Assembly (NCBI GenBank): GCA_963809205.1
Contig: CAWEIS010000010.1
Coordinates: forward strand, 372,001-436,000
Reading direction: 5' to 3'
Origin: DATLLN01 sp963809205
GTDB lineage: Bacteria > Actinomycetota > Thermoleophilia > Gaiellales > JAICJC01
DNA: 64,000 nucleotides
A program made the translations under genes and the position numbers. Shown here one piece after another: positions 15,631 to 23,465 of this stretch. The stretch's first letter is position 1, and every line of letters begins with the position of its first letter. Under the pieces are notes generated by a model. That model had not been told where the DNA came from, did no database searches, and worked only from the letters and a program-made list of their open reading frames with translations.

Positions 15631-16658
15631 CGCCCTCGCCGGAGGCGCGCCCGCTGCATGTCCTCTGGCTGACGAGCGGGCTGGGCTGCGACGGCGACTC
15701 GATCGCGATGACCGCCGCCACCAACCCCTCGCTCGAGGATCTGCTGCGCGGCTCACTGCCAGGCATCCCCCCGATCGTCCTCTGCAACCCGGTGCTGGCG
15801 TTCGAGTCGGGCGAGGAGTTCATGCGGACCTGGGAGGAGGCGGCCGCCGGGCGGCTCGACCCGTTCGTGCTGGTGCTGGAGGGCTCGGTCCCGAACGAGG
15901 ACGTCAACGGCGACGGGCACTGGGCGGGCATGGGTGTCGACGCCGCGACCGGCCAGCCGATCCTGACCAACGAATGGATCGACAGGCTGACGCCGCGGGC
16001 GGCCGCCGTGCTGGCGCTCGGCACGTGCGCCGCCTACGGCGGGGTGCCGGCGATGCGCAACAACCCGACCGGCGCCATGGGCCTGCGCGACTACCTGGGA
16101 TGGAAGTGGCAGTCCCAGCTCGGCATCCCGGTCGTCAACCTCCCGGGGTGTCCTGTCCAACCGGACAACATCACCCAGACGCTGCTGCGGCTGGCGCTCC
16201 AGCTGGCCGGCCTGGCGCCCCCGATCGACCTCGACGACCAGGGGCGGCCGGTCGAGTTCTTCGACCGCACCGTCCACGAGCGCTGCGACCGCGCAGGCTT
16301 CGCCGACCAGGCCCAGTTCTCCGAGCAGCTCGGCGACGGCCGGTGCCTGGTCAAGCTCGGATGCGCCGGGCCGGTCGCACGGTGCAACGTCCCAATGCGC
16401 GGGTGGGTGAACGGCGTCGGCGGGTGCCCGAACGTCGGCGGCATCTGCACGGCGTGCACCATGCCGGGGTTCCCCGACCGGTTCATGCCCTTCATGGAGC
16501 CGGACGCCGGCGCCAGGCTGTACGCGCGCACCGCCAGGTTCGGCCACGGCCCGTTCGTGCGGTACATGCGCAACCGGCGGATGAAGCGGATCTTCGACGT
16601 CGAGCCGGAGTGGCGACGTCGCGGCCCGCGGCTGACCAGCGGCTACGAAGCCCGCTGA
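15627..16658 (+). CDS. Orphan [NiFe]-hydrogenase small-subunit paralogue (HhyS-like)
   Basis: A 343-residue protein clearly homologous to HhyS along its whole length. All cluster ligands are present: C21, D24 (CDGD), C134, C175, H217 (TVHERC), C220, C240, C246, C253, C267, C274 and C277. It keeps the distal-cluster His that the operon copy lacks. No large subunit, Hyp gene or transporter lies next to it. Instead it is translationally coupled (ATGA) to the CRP/FNR-family regulator. It may be an alternative partner of HhyL or a redox-sensing protein; the sequence does not decide. Confidence 0.93.
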   Translation: MTPSPEARPLHVLWLTSGLGCDGDSIAMTAATNPSLEDLLRGSLPGIPPIVLCNPVLAFESGEEFMRTWEEAAAGRLDPFVLVLEGSVPNEDVNGDGHWAGMGVDAATGQPILTNEWIDRLTPRAAAVLALGTCAAYGGVPAMRNNPTGAMGLRDYLGWKWQSQLGIPVVNLPGCPVQPDNITQTLLRLALQLAGLAPPIDLDDQGRPVEFFDRTVHERCDRAGFADQAQFSEQLGDGRCLVKLGCAGPVARCNVPMRGWVNGVGGCPNVGGICTACTMPGFPDRFMPFMEPDAGARLYARTARFGHGPFVRYMRNRRMKRIFDVEPEWRRRGPRLTSGYEAR

Positions 16659-17134
16659 GGCTCGCGGAACGCGGCCGCCGCCGCCATCCGGCGAAACGGC
16701 TCGAGCTGCATCCGCTGGTCCTGCGCTCGCGCGATCAGCGCATCGAAGTCGACGTCCGCCAGCGCCTCGTGCTCGCCGGCGCGCAGCGCGGTCCAGCCCG
16801 CCTCCTTGCCGGTGATACCCAGGTGCAGCGCCTCAAGGCCGAGCAGCCGGCTGAGGTCGTCGTCTCCAGTGACGACGGTGCTGGCCTTGACCCGCAGCGC
16901 CTTCTCGCCGACCCGGGCGACCGCCTGCTTGATCGTGCTGCTGCCGATGCCGAGCCGCTCCATCACCCCCAGGAGGGTCTCGCGGTCGCTCTCGATCTGG
17001 GCGGCAACCGACTCCAGCGTCGCGGCCAGCTCGTCGGTGTTCGCGTGCCCGCCCAGCGAGTCCAGCAGGTCGAGCGCTCCGGCCGATCCGGCGAGGTGAT
17101 CGTTCAGGTACGTGGAGAGCGCGGAGGAGGCCAT
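16643..17134 (-). CDS. Predicted helical-bundle protein, ferritin-like
   Basis: A 163-residue, almost wholly helical, Ala/Leu/Glu-rich protein, for example LAATLESVAAQIESDRETLLGVMERLG. It looks like a four-helix bundle of the ferritin-like type, though no di-iron ExxH pair is evident. It lies convergent with the orphan small subunit (16-base overlap). Function unknown; similar proteins of this length occur as uncharacterised stress-related genes in actinobacteria. Confidence 0.75.
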   Translation of the reverse strand: MASSALSTYLNDHLAGSAGALDLLDSLGGHANTDELAATLESVAAQIESDRETLLGVMERLGIGSSTIKQAVARVGEKALRVKASTVVTGDDDLSRLLGLEALHLGITGKEAGWTALRAGEHEALADVDFDALIARAQDQRMQLEPFRRMAAAAAFREPQRAS

Positions 17135-17189
17135 GCCGGGGACGTACCCCGCACCTGCGGATGGAAAACCGCTGCCGTAGGGTGTCGGC

Positions 17190-18614
17190 GTGAGCTACGC
17201 GATCTACGTGGGCGCGAGCCTGACAGCGGAGGGGTGCGCGTACGTGGCCGGGTACGGCGACGAGCCGTCCAGCCACTGGCTGGAGCTGGCGCCGCGGGCC
17301 GAGCATCCGGCGGGCGCGACCATCGAGGTCGGCGTCACCGAGGCGTCGTTGATGCCCGGCGTGCGCACCGCCATCCCACAGGCGCCGGTCACCGCCCGGC
17401 ATCTGCGGGTCGACTACTCGTACTACCGCGGCGTCCCCGCCCCGCTGACCAATGGTGGCCTCAACGAACACGGCGTCGCCGTGCGCGACGTCTGGTCGCC
17501 CAGTGCTGAGCGGCTGCGGGCGATGACCCCGGCCGACCAGCGCGGGCTGAACTACAGCGACCTGGCGCGCGTCGTGCTGGAGCGGGCGCGCACGGCGCGC
17601 GAGGGCGTCGAGCTGATCGGCGAGCTGATCGAGCGCCACGGCGAGGCCACCTACGGGGGCAACTCGCACCTGATCGCCGACGCCGGCGAGGGCTGGGTGG
17701 TGGTCGAGTTCGCCGGCGGCCAGGGGCTGTGGGTCGCCGAGCGGGTGGGACCGGAGGGCATCCGCGTCAGCCGGCCCGGGGTGATCGGCGAGGTGCCGGC
17801 TGCCTTCGCCGACCATCCGGACTTCCTCGGCCCGCCGCACCTGATCTCCTTCGCCGTGGAGCGCGGGTGGTACGACCCGGCGGACGGGCCGTTCGACGCC
17901 AACGCCGTCTACGGCGACGGGCTGGGCCGGTGGGAGGGCGTGCGCTGGATTGAGCAGGAGCTGGGGGCGCGCGCCTCGCGGGCCGGCGGGATCTCGCTCG
18001 CCGACGTGATCTGGGCAGTGCGCACCGAGCGTCTGACCGGCGATTCGGCGGGCTACGGGCAGGTCGTGCCATTGCCGACCGGGGTTCCGTCAGAGCTCCG
18101 CGTGTTGTGGCATGCGCCGGTCGGCGCGGTGGCCGCGCCGCTGACGCCGTTCTTCCTGGGTGTCGAGTCGGTGCCGCCCGAGCTGCGCCGGCATCGCTAC
18201 CTGACGGCCGGGGAGGCCGCGGCCTTCGCCGATCCGCTCGACGGCGACGACACGCGCTCGTCGGTGGCGCCGCGGATCGAGGCGACCCGGTCGGCCGTCG
18301 CCGTGTTCAGGCGGCTGCTCTACCTGCTGGCCGAACACCACGAGCTGTTCCTGCCCGAGGTGACGCCGGTCTGGGAGGCCCTGGAGCGCGAGACCGCGGC
18401 CGCCGTGCCTGGCGTCGCGGACTCGGCGCGGATCCTGCTCGAGGCGGGGCGCCCCGAGCTGACCGCCGACGTGCTCACTCGCTTCAGCCATGGCGAGGCG
18501 ATCCGGGCGCTCGACCTGGGGGAGGCGATGGCCGCCAGCATGGACGCCCGCAGCCGGGTGCTGTTCGGGCTCAACGAGGATCCCGGCTGGCGGGGGCCGC
18601 AGCGGATCTGGTGA
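17190..18614 (+). CDS. C69-like Ntn-hydrolase (dipeptidase/secernin superfamily) lacking the N-terminal Cys
   Basis: A 474-residue protein with the C69/secernin fold: IYVGASLTAEG at the N-terminus, TNGGLNEHGVAVRD near residue 90 and GGNSHLIADAGEGWVVVE near 155. Family peptidases use Cys at position 2 as nucleophile after autoprocessing. Here the start reads V/M-S-Y-A, so Ser2 is the only candidate. The GTG at 17190 is supported by the motif spacing. It has no signal peptide and lies downstream of the hydrogenase locus on the opposite strand. Either a Ser-type Ntn hydrolase or an inactive relative. Confidence 0.85.
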   Translation: MSYAIYVGASLTAEGCAYVAGYGDEPSSHWLELAPRAEHPAGATIEVGVTEASLMPGVRTAIPQAPVTARHLRVDYSYYRGVPAPLTNGGLNEHGVAVRDVWSPSAERLRAMTPADQRGLNYSDLARVVLERARTAREGVELIGELIERHGEATYGGNSHLIADAGEGWVVVEFAGGQGLWVAERVGPEGIRVSRPGVIGEVPAAFADHPDFLGPPHLISFAVERGWYDPADGPFDANAVYGDGLGRWEGVRWIEQELGARASRAGGISLADVIWAVRTERLTGDSAGYGQVVPLPTGVPSELRVLWHAPVGAVAAPLTPFFLGVESVPPELRRHRYLTAGEAAAFADPLDGDDTRSSVAPRIEATRSAVAVFRRLLYLLAEHHELFLPEVTPVWEALERETAAAVPGVADSARILLEAGRPELTADVLTRFSHGEAIRALDLGEAMAASMDARSRVLFGLNEDPGWRGPQRIW

Positions 18615-18819
18615 TGCGCATGCCGGAGCGGATCGTCCCGGTCGCGGCGAGCAGCGCCGTGCCCACGGCGACGGCGATGGCGACCGGCGTTGCGGAGGCT
18701 CCGGCGGCGACCGCGGCAGCGGCCACCGCCACCAACACCGCCACGCCCGCGGCAATCCGCCAGTCATCGCCGACGACGAAGTCGTACCAGAAGCGGCCGA
18801 AGGCGCTCACGTGACGCAT
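18571..18819 (-). CDS. Small two-TM membrane protein coupled to the FTR1-like permease
   Basis: An 82-residue protein: a short N-terminal amphipathic stretch (FGRFWYDFVVGDDWRIAAG), then two transmembrane helices of Val/Ala-rich sequence and a basic tail. Its ATG shares one base with the stop of the FTR1-like gene (TGATG), so the two are a translational unit. The C-terminus overlaps the convergent C69-like gene by 44 bases. It is probably a subunit or partner of the membrane protein; no known family recognised. Confidence 0.72.
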   Translation of the reverse strand: MRHVSAFGRFWYDFVVGDDWRIAAGVAVLVAVAAAAVAAGASATPVAIAVAVGTALLAATGTIRSGMRITRSAAAPASRDPR

Positions 18820-19598
18820 CAGGAAACCGCCAGCGATCGCGTTGCAGCCCGGCGCAGCACGCGCACCGTCGCCCACGAGGTGGCCAGCCAGAGCAGGAGC
18901 AGCACCGGAAGCGCCCAACCCCCGCCCGGCCACTCCAGAGACTGGCCATCGGGCGCGAACACGCCGAGGCCCTCGACGACCCAGAACGTCCCGTAGGTCG
19001 CGAGCAGCAGGCCGACCGAGAACTTCAGCGTGTTCTCCGGAACCTTGGCCAGCGGGCGGTGTGCGGCGACGCCGGCGACGAGCACGACCGCCGCGGCCCC
19101 GGCGGCGGCGGCCGCCGCCAGCGGGATCGACCCGGCGCTCAGCCCGAACGTGATCGCGATGAAGATCACCTCCAGGCCCTCCAGGAAGACGCCCTTGAAT
19201 GACACGACGAACGCGTACCAGTCGAGCCCGTACCGATCTTTGGGCGCGGCCGTCCGGGCGGCCGCCTGCTCCGTCGCGAACACCTGCTCCTCATCGTGCA
19301 GCGACTTCAGCCCGGCCGAGCGGAGGATCGCCTTCTGCAGCCACTGCAGGCCGAAGATCAGCAGCAGCACGCCGACCACCAGCTGCAGCGACGTCTTGGG
19401 GAACCACTGCACGAGCGCGTAACCGGCGACCGCCGTGATCGCCGCCAGGGTCGCCACGGCGAGGCCGACGCCCCACAGCGCCGAACGCCAGCCGCGGGTC
19501 AGTCCCATCGCCAGCACGATCGTCAGCGCCTCGACGAACTCGACGGCGGACGCCAGAAACGTCGACACGACCAGCCCGATGTGACCGGCCCCCGGCAC
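18819..19598 (-). CDS. FTR1-like multi-pass membrane protein, candidate metal permease
   Basis: A 259-residue protein with about seven transmembrane helices. Two helices carry paired glutamates, SAVEFVEALT near residue 15 and LEGLEV near 140. This resembles the REGLE metal motif of FTR1 iron permeases and the uncharacterised COG4280 membrane family. The GTG at 19598 places the first helix near the N-terminus. A metal permease next to an iron- and nickel-demanding hydrogenase locus makes sense, but the substrate is not shown. Confidence 0.7.
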   Translation of the reverse strand: MPGAGHIGLVVSTFLASAVEFVEALTIVLAMGLTRGWRSALWGVGLAVATLAAITAVAGYALVQWFPKTSLQLVVGVLLLIFGLQWLQKAILRSAGLKSLHDEEQVFATEQAAARTAAPKDRYGLDWYAFVVSFKGVFLEGLEVIFIAITFGLSAGSIPLAAAAAAGAAAVVLVAGVAAHRPLAKVPENTLKFSVGLLLATYGTFWVVEGLGVFAPDGQSLEWPGGGWALPVLLLLWLATSWATVRVLRRAATRSLAVS

Positions 19599-19649
19599 GC
19601 CGCCGACGGTAGCAGACCGGGGTCGCCGGAAGGCGGCCCGGGCGGCCGC

Positions 19650-19683
19650 GTTCAGGCGATGTTCAGCGGCCGGGGGCGATGCT
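19650..19683 (+). promoter_or_regulatory. Promoter with 11-nt GTTCAG direct repeat and -10 (regulon site 1)
   Basis: GTTCAG at 19650 and again at 19661 (11-nt period), then GATGCT at 19678-19683, exactly 17 nt from the start of the second repeat. Three other promoters in the window share this layout. Transcription would start at about 19690, on the GTG of the propeller gene. Confidence 0.65.
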
Positions 19684-19690
19684 GCCGGGC

Positions 19691-20872
19691 GTGCACGCAC
19701 GATCCAGCGGATGGCTGCTGGCGGTTGCCATCGTCCTGGGGTGCGGCATCCTGGCGCTGAGCTTCCCCGACCGCGGGATCCGCCCCTCCAGCGACGCCTC
19801 GGCGACGCGCCCGCTCTCGATTGCGCCGGTGCCGCCGGTCGGTCTGCCGCCGGTTCCGCGGCACCCGCCGGCGGTCGACGTCTACGCCGCCGACGGCGCC
19901 AACATGCTGACGGGAGCGGCGGTGCGCGCCCGGGCGCTGATCTACGTCCCCAACTCGGCGAGCAACACCGTCGATGAGATCGATCCGCGGACGCGTCGTG
20001 TGGTGCGGCAGTTCGCGGTCGGCGCCGAGCCGCAGCATGTCGTCCCGTCGTACGACCTGCGGACGCTCTACGTGACCAGCGATCAGGGCAACGTGCTCAC
20101 CCCGATCGACCCGCGCACCGGGCGGCCGCGGGCGCCGATCCCGGTGCCGGATCCCTACAACCTGTACTTCACGCCGGACGGGCGCTCCGCGATCGTGGTC
20201 GCCGAGCGGCTGCGCCGCCTCGACTTCCGCAATCCGGTGACGTTCCGGCTGCAGCGGTCGGTGCATGTGCCCTGTGCCGGCGTCGACCACATCGATTTCT
20301 CCGCCGGCGGCGGATATCTGCTCGCGACCTGTGAGTTCTCGGGGCAGGTGCTCAAGGTCGACGTCCGCCGCCGGCGGTTACTGGATGTGCTGACGCTGCC
20401 CGACGGGCCCGGCGGGATGCCGCAGGACATCAAGCTCTCGCCGGACGGCCGGATCTTCTACGTCGCCGACATGATGGCCAACGGCCTGTGGACTGTCGAC
20501 GGCGCGCGGATGAAGGTGACCGGGTTCGTGCCCACCGGTGCCGGGGTGCACGGCCTGTATCCGAGCCGGGACGGCCGGTTCCTGTATGCGACCAACCGCG
20601 GCGCGGGCTCGGTCTCGGTGATCAGCTTCCGCACGCGGCGGGTCGTGGCGACGTGGAGGATCCCCGGCGGCGGCAGCCCTGACATGGGCGGGGTGTCGTC
20701 CGACGGGAGAACGCTGTGGCTGTCGGGCCGCTACGACGGCGTCGTCTACGCGATCAGCACCCGCACCGGCCGCCTGCTCGCGGAGGTGAGCGTGGGCAGC
20801 GGTCCGCATGGGGTCTGCGTCTGGCCGCAGCCCGGCCGCTACTCGCTCGGGCATACGGGGATCCTGCGCTAG
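19691..20872 (+). CDS. Membrane-anchored or secreted YVTN/YncE-type beta-propeller protein
   Basis: About 393 residues. An N-terminal hydrophobic segment (WLLAVAIVLGCGILAL) acts as signal or anchor. It is followed by repeated propeller blades of the form YVPNSASNTVDEIDPRTRRVV, LYVTSDQGNVLTPIDPRTG, IFYVADMMANGLWTVDG and LYATNRGAGSVSVIS. No catalytic motif. The GTG at 19691 is preferred over the ATG at 19679 because the latter falls in the predicted -10 element; either start gives the same mature protein. It is divergent from the FTR1-like gene. Likely an extracytoplasmic binding or scaffold protein. Confidence 0.85.
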   Translation: MHARSSGWLLAVAIVLGCGILALSFPDRGIRPSSDASATRPLSIAPVPPVGLPPVPRHPPAVDVYAADGANMLTGAAVRARALIYVPNSASNTVDEIDPRTRRVVRQFAVGAEPQHVVPSYDLRTLYVTSDQGNVLTPIDPRTGRPRAPIPVPDPYNLYFTPDGRSAIVVAERLRRLDFRNPVTFRLQRSVHVPCAGVDHIDFSAGGGYLLATCEFSGQVLKVDVRRRRLLDVLTLPDGPGGMPQDIKLSPDGRIFYVADMMANGLWTVDGARMKVTGFVPTGAGVHGLYPSRDGRFLYATNRGAGSVSVISFRTRRVVATWRIPGGGSPDMGGVSSDGRTLWLSGRYDGVVYAISTRTGRLLAEVSVGSGPHGVCVWPQPGRYSLGHTGILR

Positions 20873-20874
20873 GC

Positions 20875-20908
20875 GGTCAGGTGGCGTTCAGGTCTCGGTG
20901 TGCATACT
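20875..20908 (+). promoter_or_regulatory. Promoter with 11-nt direct repeat and -10 (regulon site 2, mprF operon)
   Basis: GGTCAG at 20875 and GTTCAG at 20886, then CATACT at 20903-20908, 17 nt from the start of the second repeat. It directly follows the propeller stop and precedes the membrane protein and MprF genes. Confidence 0.65.
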
Positions 20909-20994
20909 GGGGGGCTGTTCCCGATGCGAGCCCCGGCCTGACCCAACGCGGTGCGACCGCCCCTCCTGCGACCCGCCCGGTCGCGGCACGGCTC

Positions 20995-21387
20995 GTGGCT
21001 CCCCTGTTCGCCGCGGTCGGCGTCTGCCTTGCCGTGTGGACCGCGTACCTCGCCTACGACCTGCCGCCCAAGCATCTCGCCCGCAACTGGGACGTTGCAT
21101 GGGCCGGGTTCGACGCGTTGCTGGTGGCGATGATGTTCCTGGTCGCCTACGGCACGATGCGCTCGCGCAGCTGGGTGCAGGGCGCCGCCAGTGCGACGGC
21201 CGCGCTGCTCCTGACCGACGCCTGGTTCGACGTGCTCACCGCGTCGCCGGGCAGCGACCGGATGGAGGCCCTGCTGCTGACCTTCACGTCGGAGCTGCCG
21301 CTGGCCCTGATCTGCGGCTGGATCGCTCTGCGTGCAGACCGGGCCGCCCGCGACGCAGCCGCCGCCGAGATCGAGGATCGGCCGTGA
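20995..21387 (+). CDS. Small four-TM membrane protein preceding MprF
   Basis: About 130 residues with four hydrophobic segments: VAPLFAAVGVCLAVWTAYLA, FDALLVAMMFLVAYG, ASATAALLLTDAWFDVL and LPLALICGWIALRA. The start is uncertain; the GTG at 20995 is the best in-frame choice after the shared promoter. Its stop overlaps the GTG of the MprF gene (GTGA), so it probably acts with it at the membrane. No family recognised beyond a small integral membrane protein. Confidence 0.7.
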   Translation: MAPLFAAVGVCLAVWTAYLAYDLPPKHLARNWDVAWAGFDALLVAMMFLVAYGTMRSRSWVQGAASATAALLLTDAWFDVLTASPGSDRMEALLLTFTSELPLALICGWIALRADRAARDAAAAEIEDRP

Positions 21388-23338
21388 CCGGCCGCCGGCC
21401 CGTCCAGGTGGAGCGCCATCCGTTCGGCCCTCGCGTTCGCGTGCTGGGCGTCCGGATCCACGAGTGGCACCTCGGGGCGGCGCTGCTGTGCGCCCTGGGC
21501 GTGCTCGATCTGCTCGACCTGCTGAACGGCGGCCCGGCCGCGTATGCGCTCGCCTTCGCGGGGATCTGGGCGATCGCCAAGGACTGGCGCGACCTGACGC
21601 CGCACCTGCGCGACACTGCGGCGTGGCGGGTGGGGCTGCACCGGCCGCCCGGGCGCCTGAGAGCAGCCCGGCGCGCCGACTGGATTCCGCCGGCGGCGGC
21701 CGCGGCGGCGGCGTCGACCGCGCTCTGCTCGCTGGCGACGACGCTCTCGCCGGGCCTCGGCTGGCGGGGGCACGTGGTCGCGAGCCTGACTCCGGTGCGG
21801 ACGGCGGCGGTGTTCCACGCCGCGGTGATCCCCGTGTCCTGGGCGCTGCTGATCGCCGCGTATTCGCTCTGGCGCCGCCGGCGGCGCGCGTGCGACGTCG
21901 CCGTGGTGCTGCTGGTGGTGCTCGGCGTGTTCAACCTGCTGGATGGCCCGGAGCTCGAGGAGGCGGCCCTGTCCTGGGCGGCTGCGGGGATGCTCTGGTA
22001 CGGCCGCGAGAGCTTTGTTGCCGAACCTGGCACGATCCGCCTGCGCCTCTCGCTGTGGGCGGCCGGCGCCGCGGCCATGGCCACGCTCGTGTTCAGCACG
22101 CTGGCCGCGTGGTCGGCGGCGCCGGGCCGGCCGCCGGCGGGCGCGATCCTGTGGGCGAGCTGGGACATGCTGGTCTGGCGCGACCCGCCCTGCCGTTTCG
22201 GGACGAGTTCCGGTTCGTGCCACACGCCGTCGGCGTGCTCTCGCTGTTCGCGCTGGTGGTCGTGGCGTGGGCGGTGTTCCGCCCGCTGGCCGCTGCTCGG
22301 GCGCTTCCCGACCCTGACGAGCGCGAGCAGGCCCGACGGCTTGTTGCTGCACATGGCGACGACGCGCTGAGCTACTTCAAGCTGCGCTCGGACAAGCGCT
22401 ACCTGTGGGGCGAGGAGGGCGAGGCGCTGATCGGCTACCGCATCGAGAACCGGGTGCTGCTGGTGTCGGGCGACCCGGTCGGGCCGCCGGATGCGGTGCG
22501 CGGCCTGATGCGGGACGCGGTGCGGCTCGCCGACCGGCACGACCTGCGGTTTGCCGTCGTCGGCGCCAGCCAGGGGCTGCGCGACTGGGCCGTGGCGGAG
22601 GGGCTGCGCTCGCTGTACATCGGCGACGAGGCGGTTGTCTCGACGAGCGACTTCTCGCTGGAGGGACGGGCGATGCGCAAGGTGCGGCAGTCGGTGACGC
22701 GCCTCGAGCGGGCGGGGTACCGGGCCGAGCTGGTCGAGATGCGCGAGGCGTCCGACGAGCTGCTGGAGGAGCTGGAGCACGTGTCGCGCGTGTGGCGCTG
22801 CGGCGCGGAGGAGCGCGGGTTCTCGATGGCCCTCGACGGCGTCGGCGGCCCGAACCAGGACGACACCGTGGTGGTCGTGTCGCGGGGGCCGGACGACCGG
22901 GTCGCGGCGTTCATCCAGTTCGTCCCGCACCGGCAGGGAGCGGCGATGTCGCTGGCGGCGATGCGCCGGCTGCCGGGCACGCCGAACGGCCTGATGGAGT
23001 TCACCATCGTCCGGTCGATCGGGATGCTGGGCGCCGACGGGGTCGACGAGCTGTCGCTCAACTTCGTGGCGTTCGGGCGTCAGCTGCGCGACCCGGCGGG
23101 TGTTCTCGACCGGTCGCTGGGCGGGGTGCTGCGGGTCGCCGATCGCTGGTTCCAGATCGATCGGCTGCGCCGGTTCAGCGAGAAGTTCGGGCCGTCGTGG
23201 CGGCCCCGCTACCTGATCTTCCAGCATCCGACGGCGCTGCCCCGCTGCGCGCTGGCGGTGATGTGGGCCGAGGGCCAGGCGCCGCGCCCGTCGCTGCCGC
23301 GGCCGGGCGACCGCAGCCGCGAGACCACCGGGGTCTGA
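21384..23338 (+). CDS. mprF: MprF-type lysyl-phosphatidylglycerol synthase, frameshifted near 22190
   Basis: An N-terminal multi-pass membrane domain (from VTGRRPVQVERH at 21384) and a C-terminal DUF2156 aminoacyl-PG synthase domain (DALSYFKLRSDKRYLWGEEG, ... MEFTIVRSIGMLGADGVDELSLNF). The family transfers lysine to phosphatidylglycerol, lowering surface charge and giving cationic-peptide resistance. The reading frame changes once between about 22150 and 22200, just before FRDEFRFVPHAVGVLSL; both halves are well conserved, so one intact protein of about 650 residues is expected. The break is a single-base indel, likely in the assembly. The downstream frame ends at 23338. Confidence 0.85.
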
Positions 23339-23465
23339 CCCAGCCGTCACTGCGCTGGTGATCCACGCGCGTGTCGGCATACGTGGAGTACCGTGTGAGC
23401 GTGCGAGGTCGCACTCCGGCTGTCTTCGTCGACTCGGGTAATCGACGCATGCTGGAGGTGAACCT

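Noticed and set aside
22150..22200. Programmed ribosomal frameshift in mprF
   Set aside because: No slippery heptamer or pseudoknot is evident, and similar breaks occur in unrelated genes nearby, so an indel is simpler.
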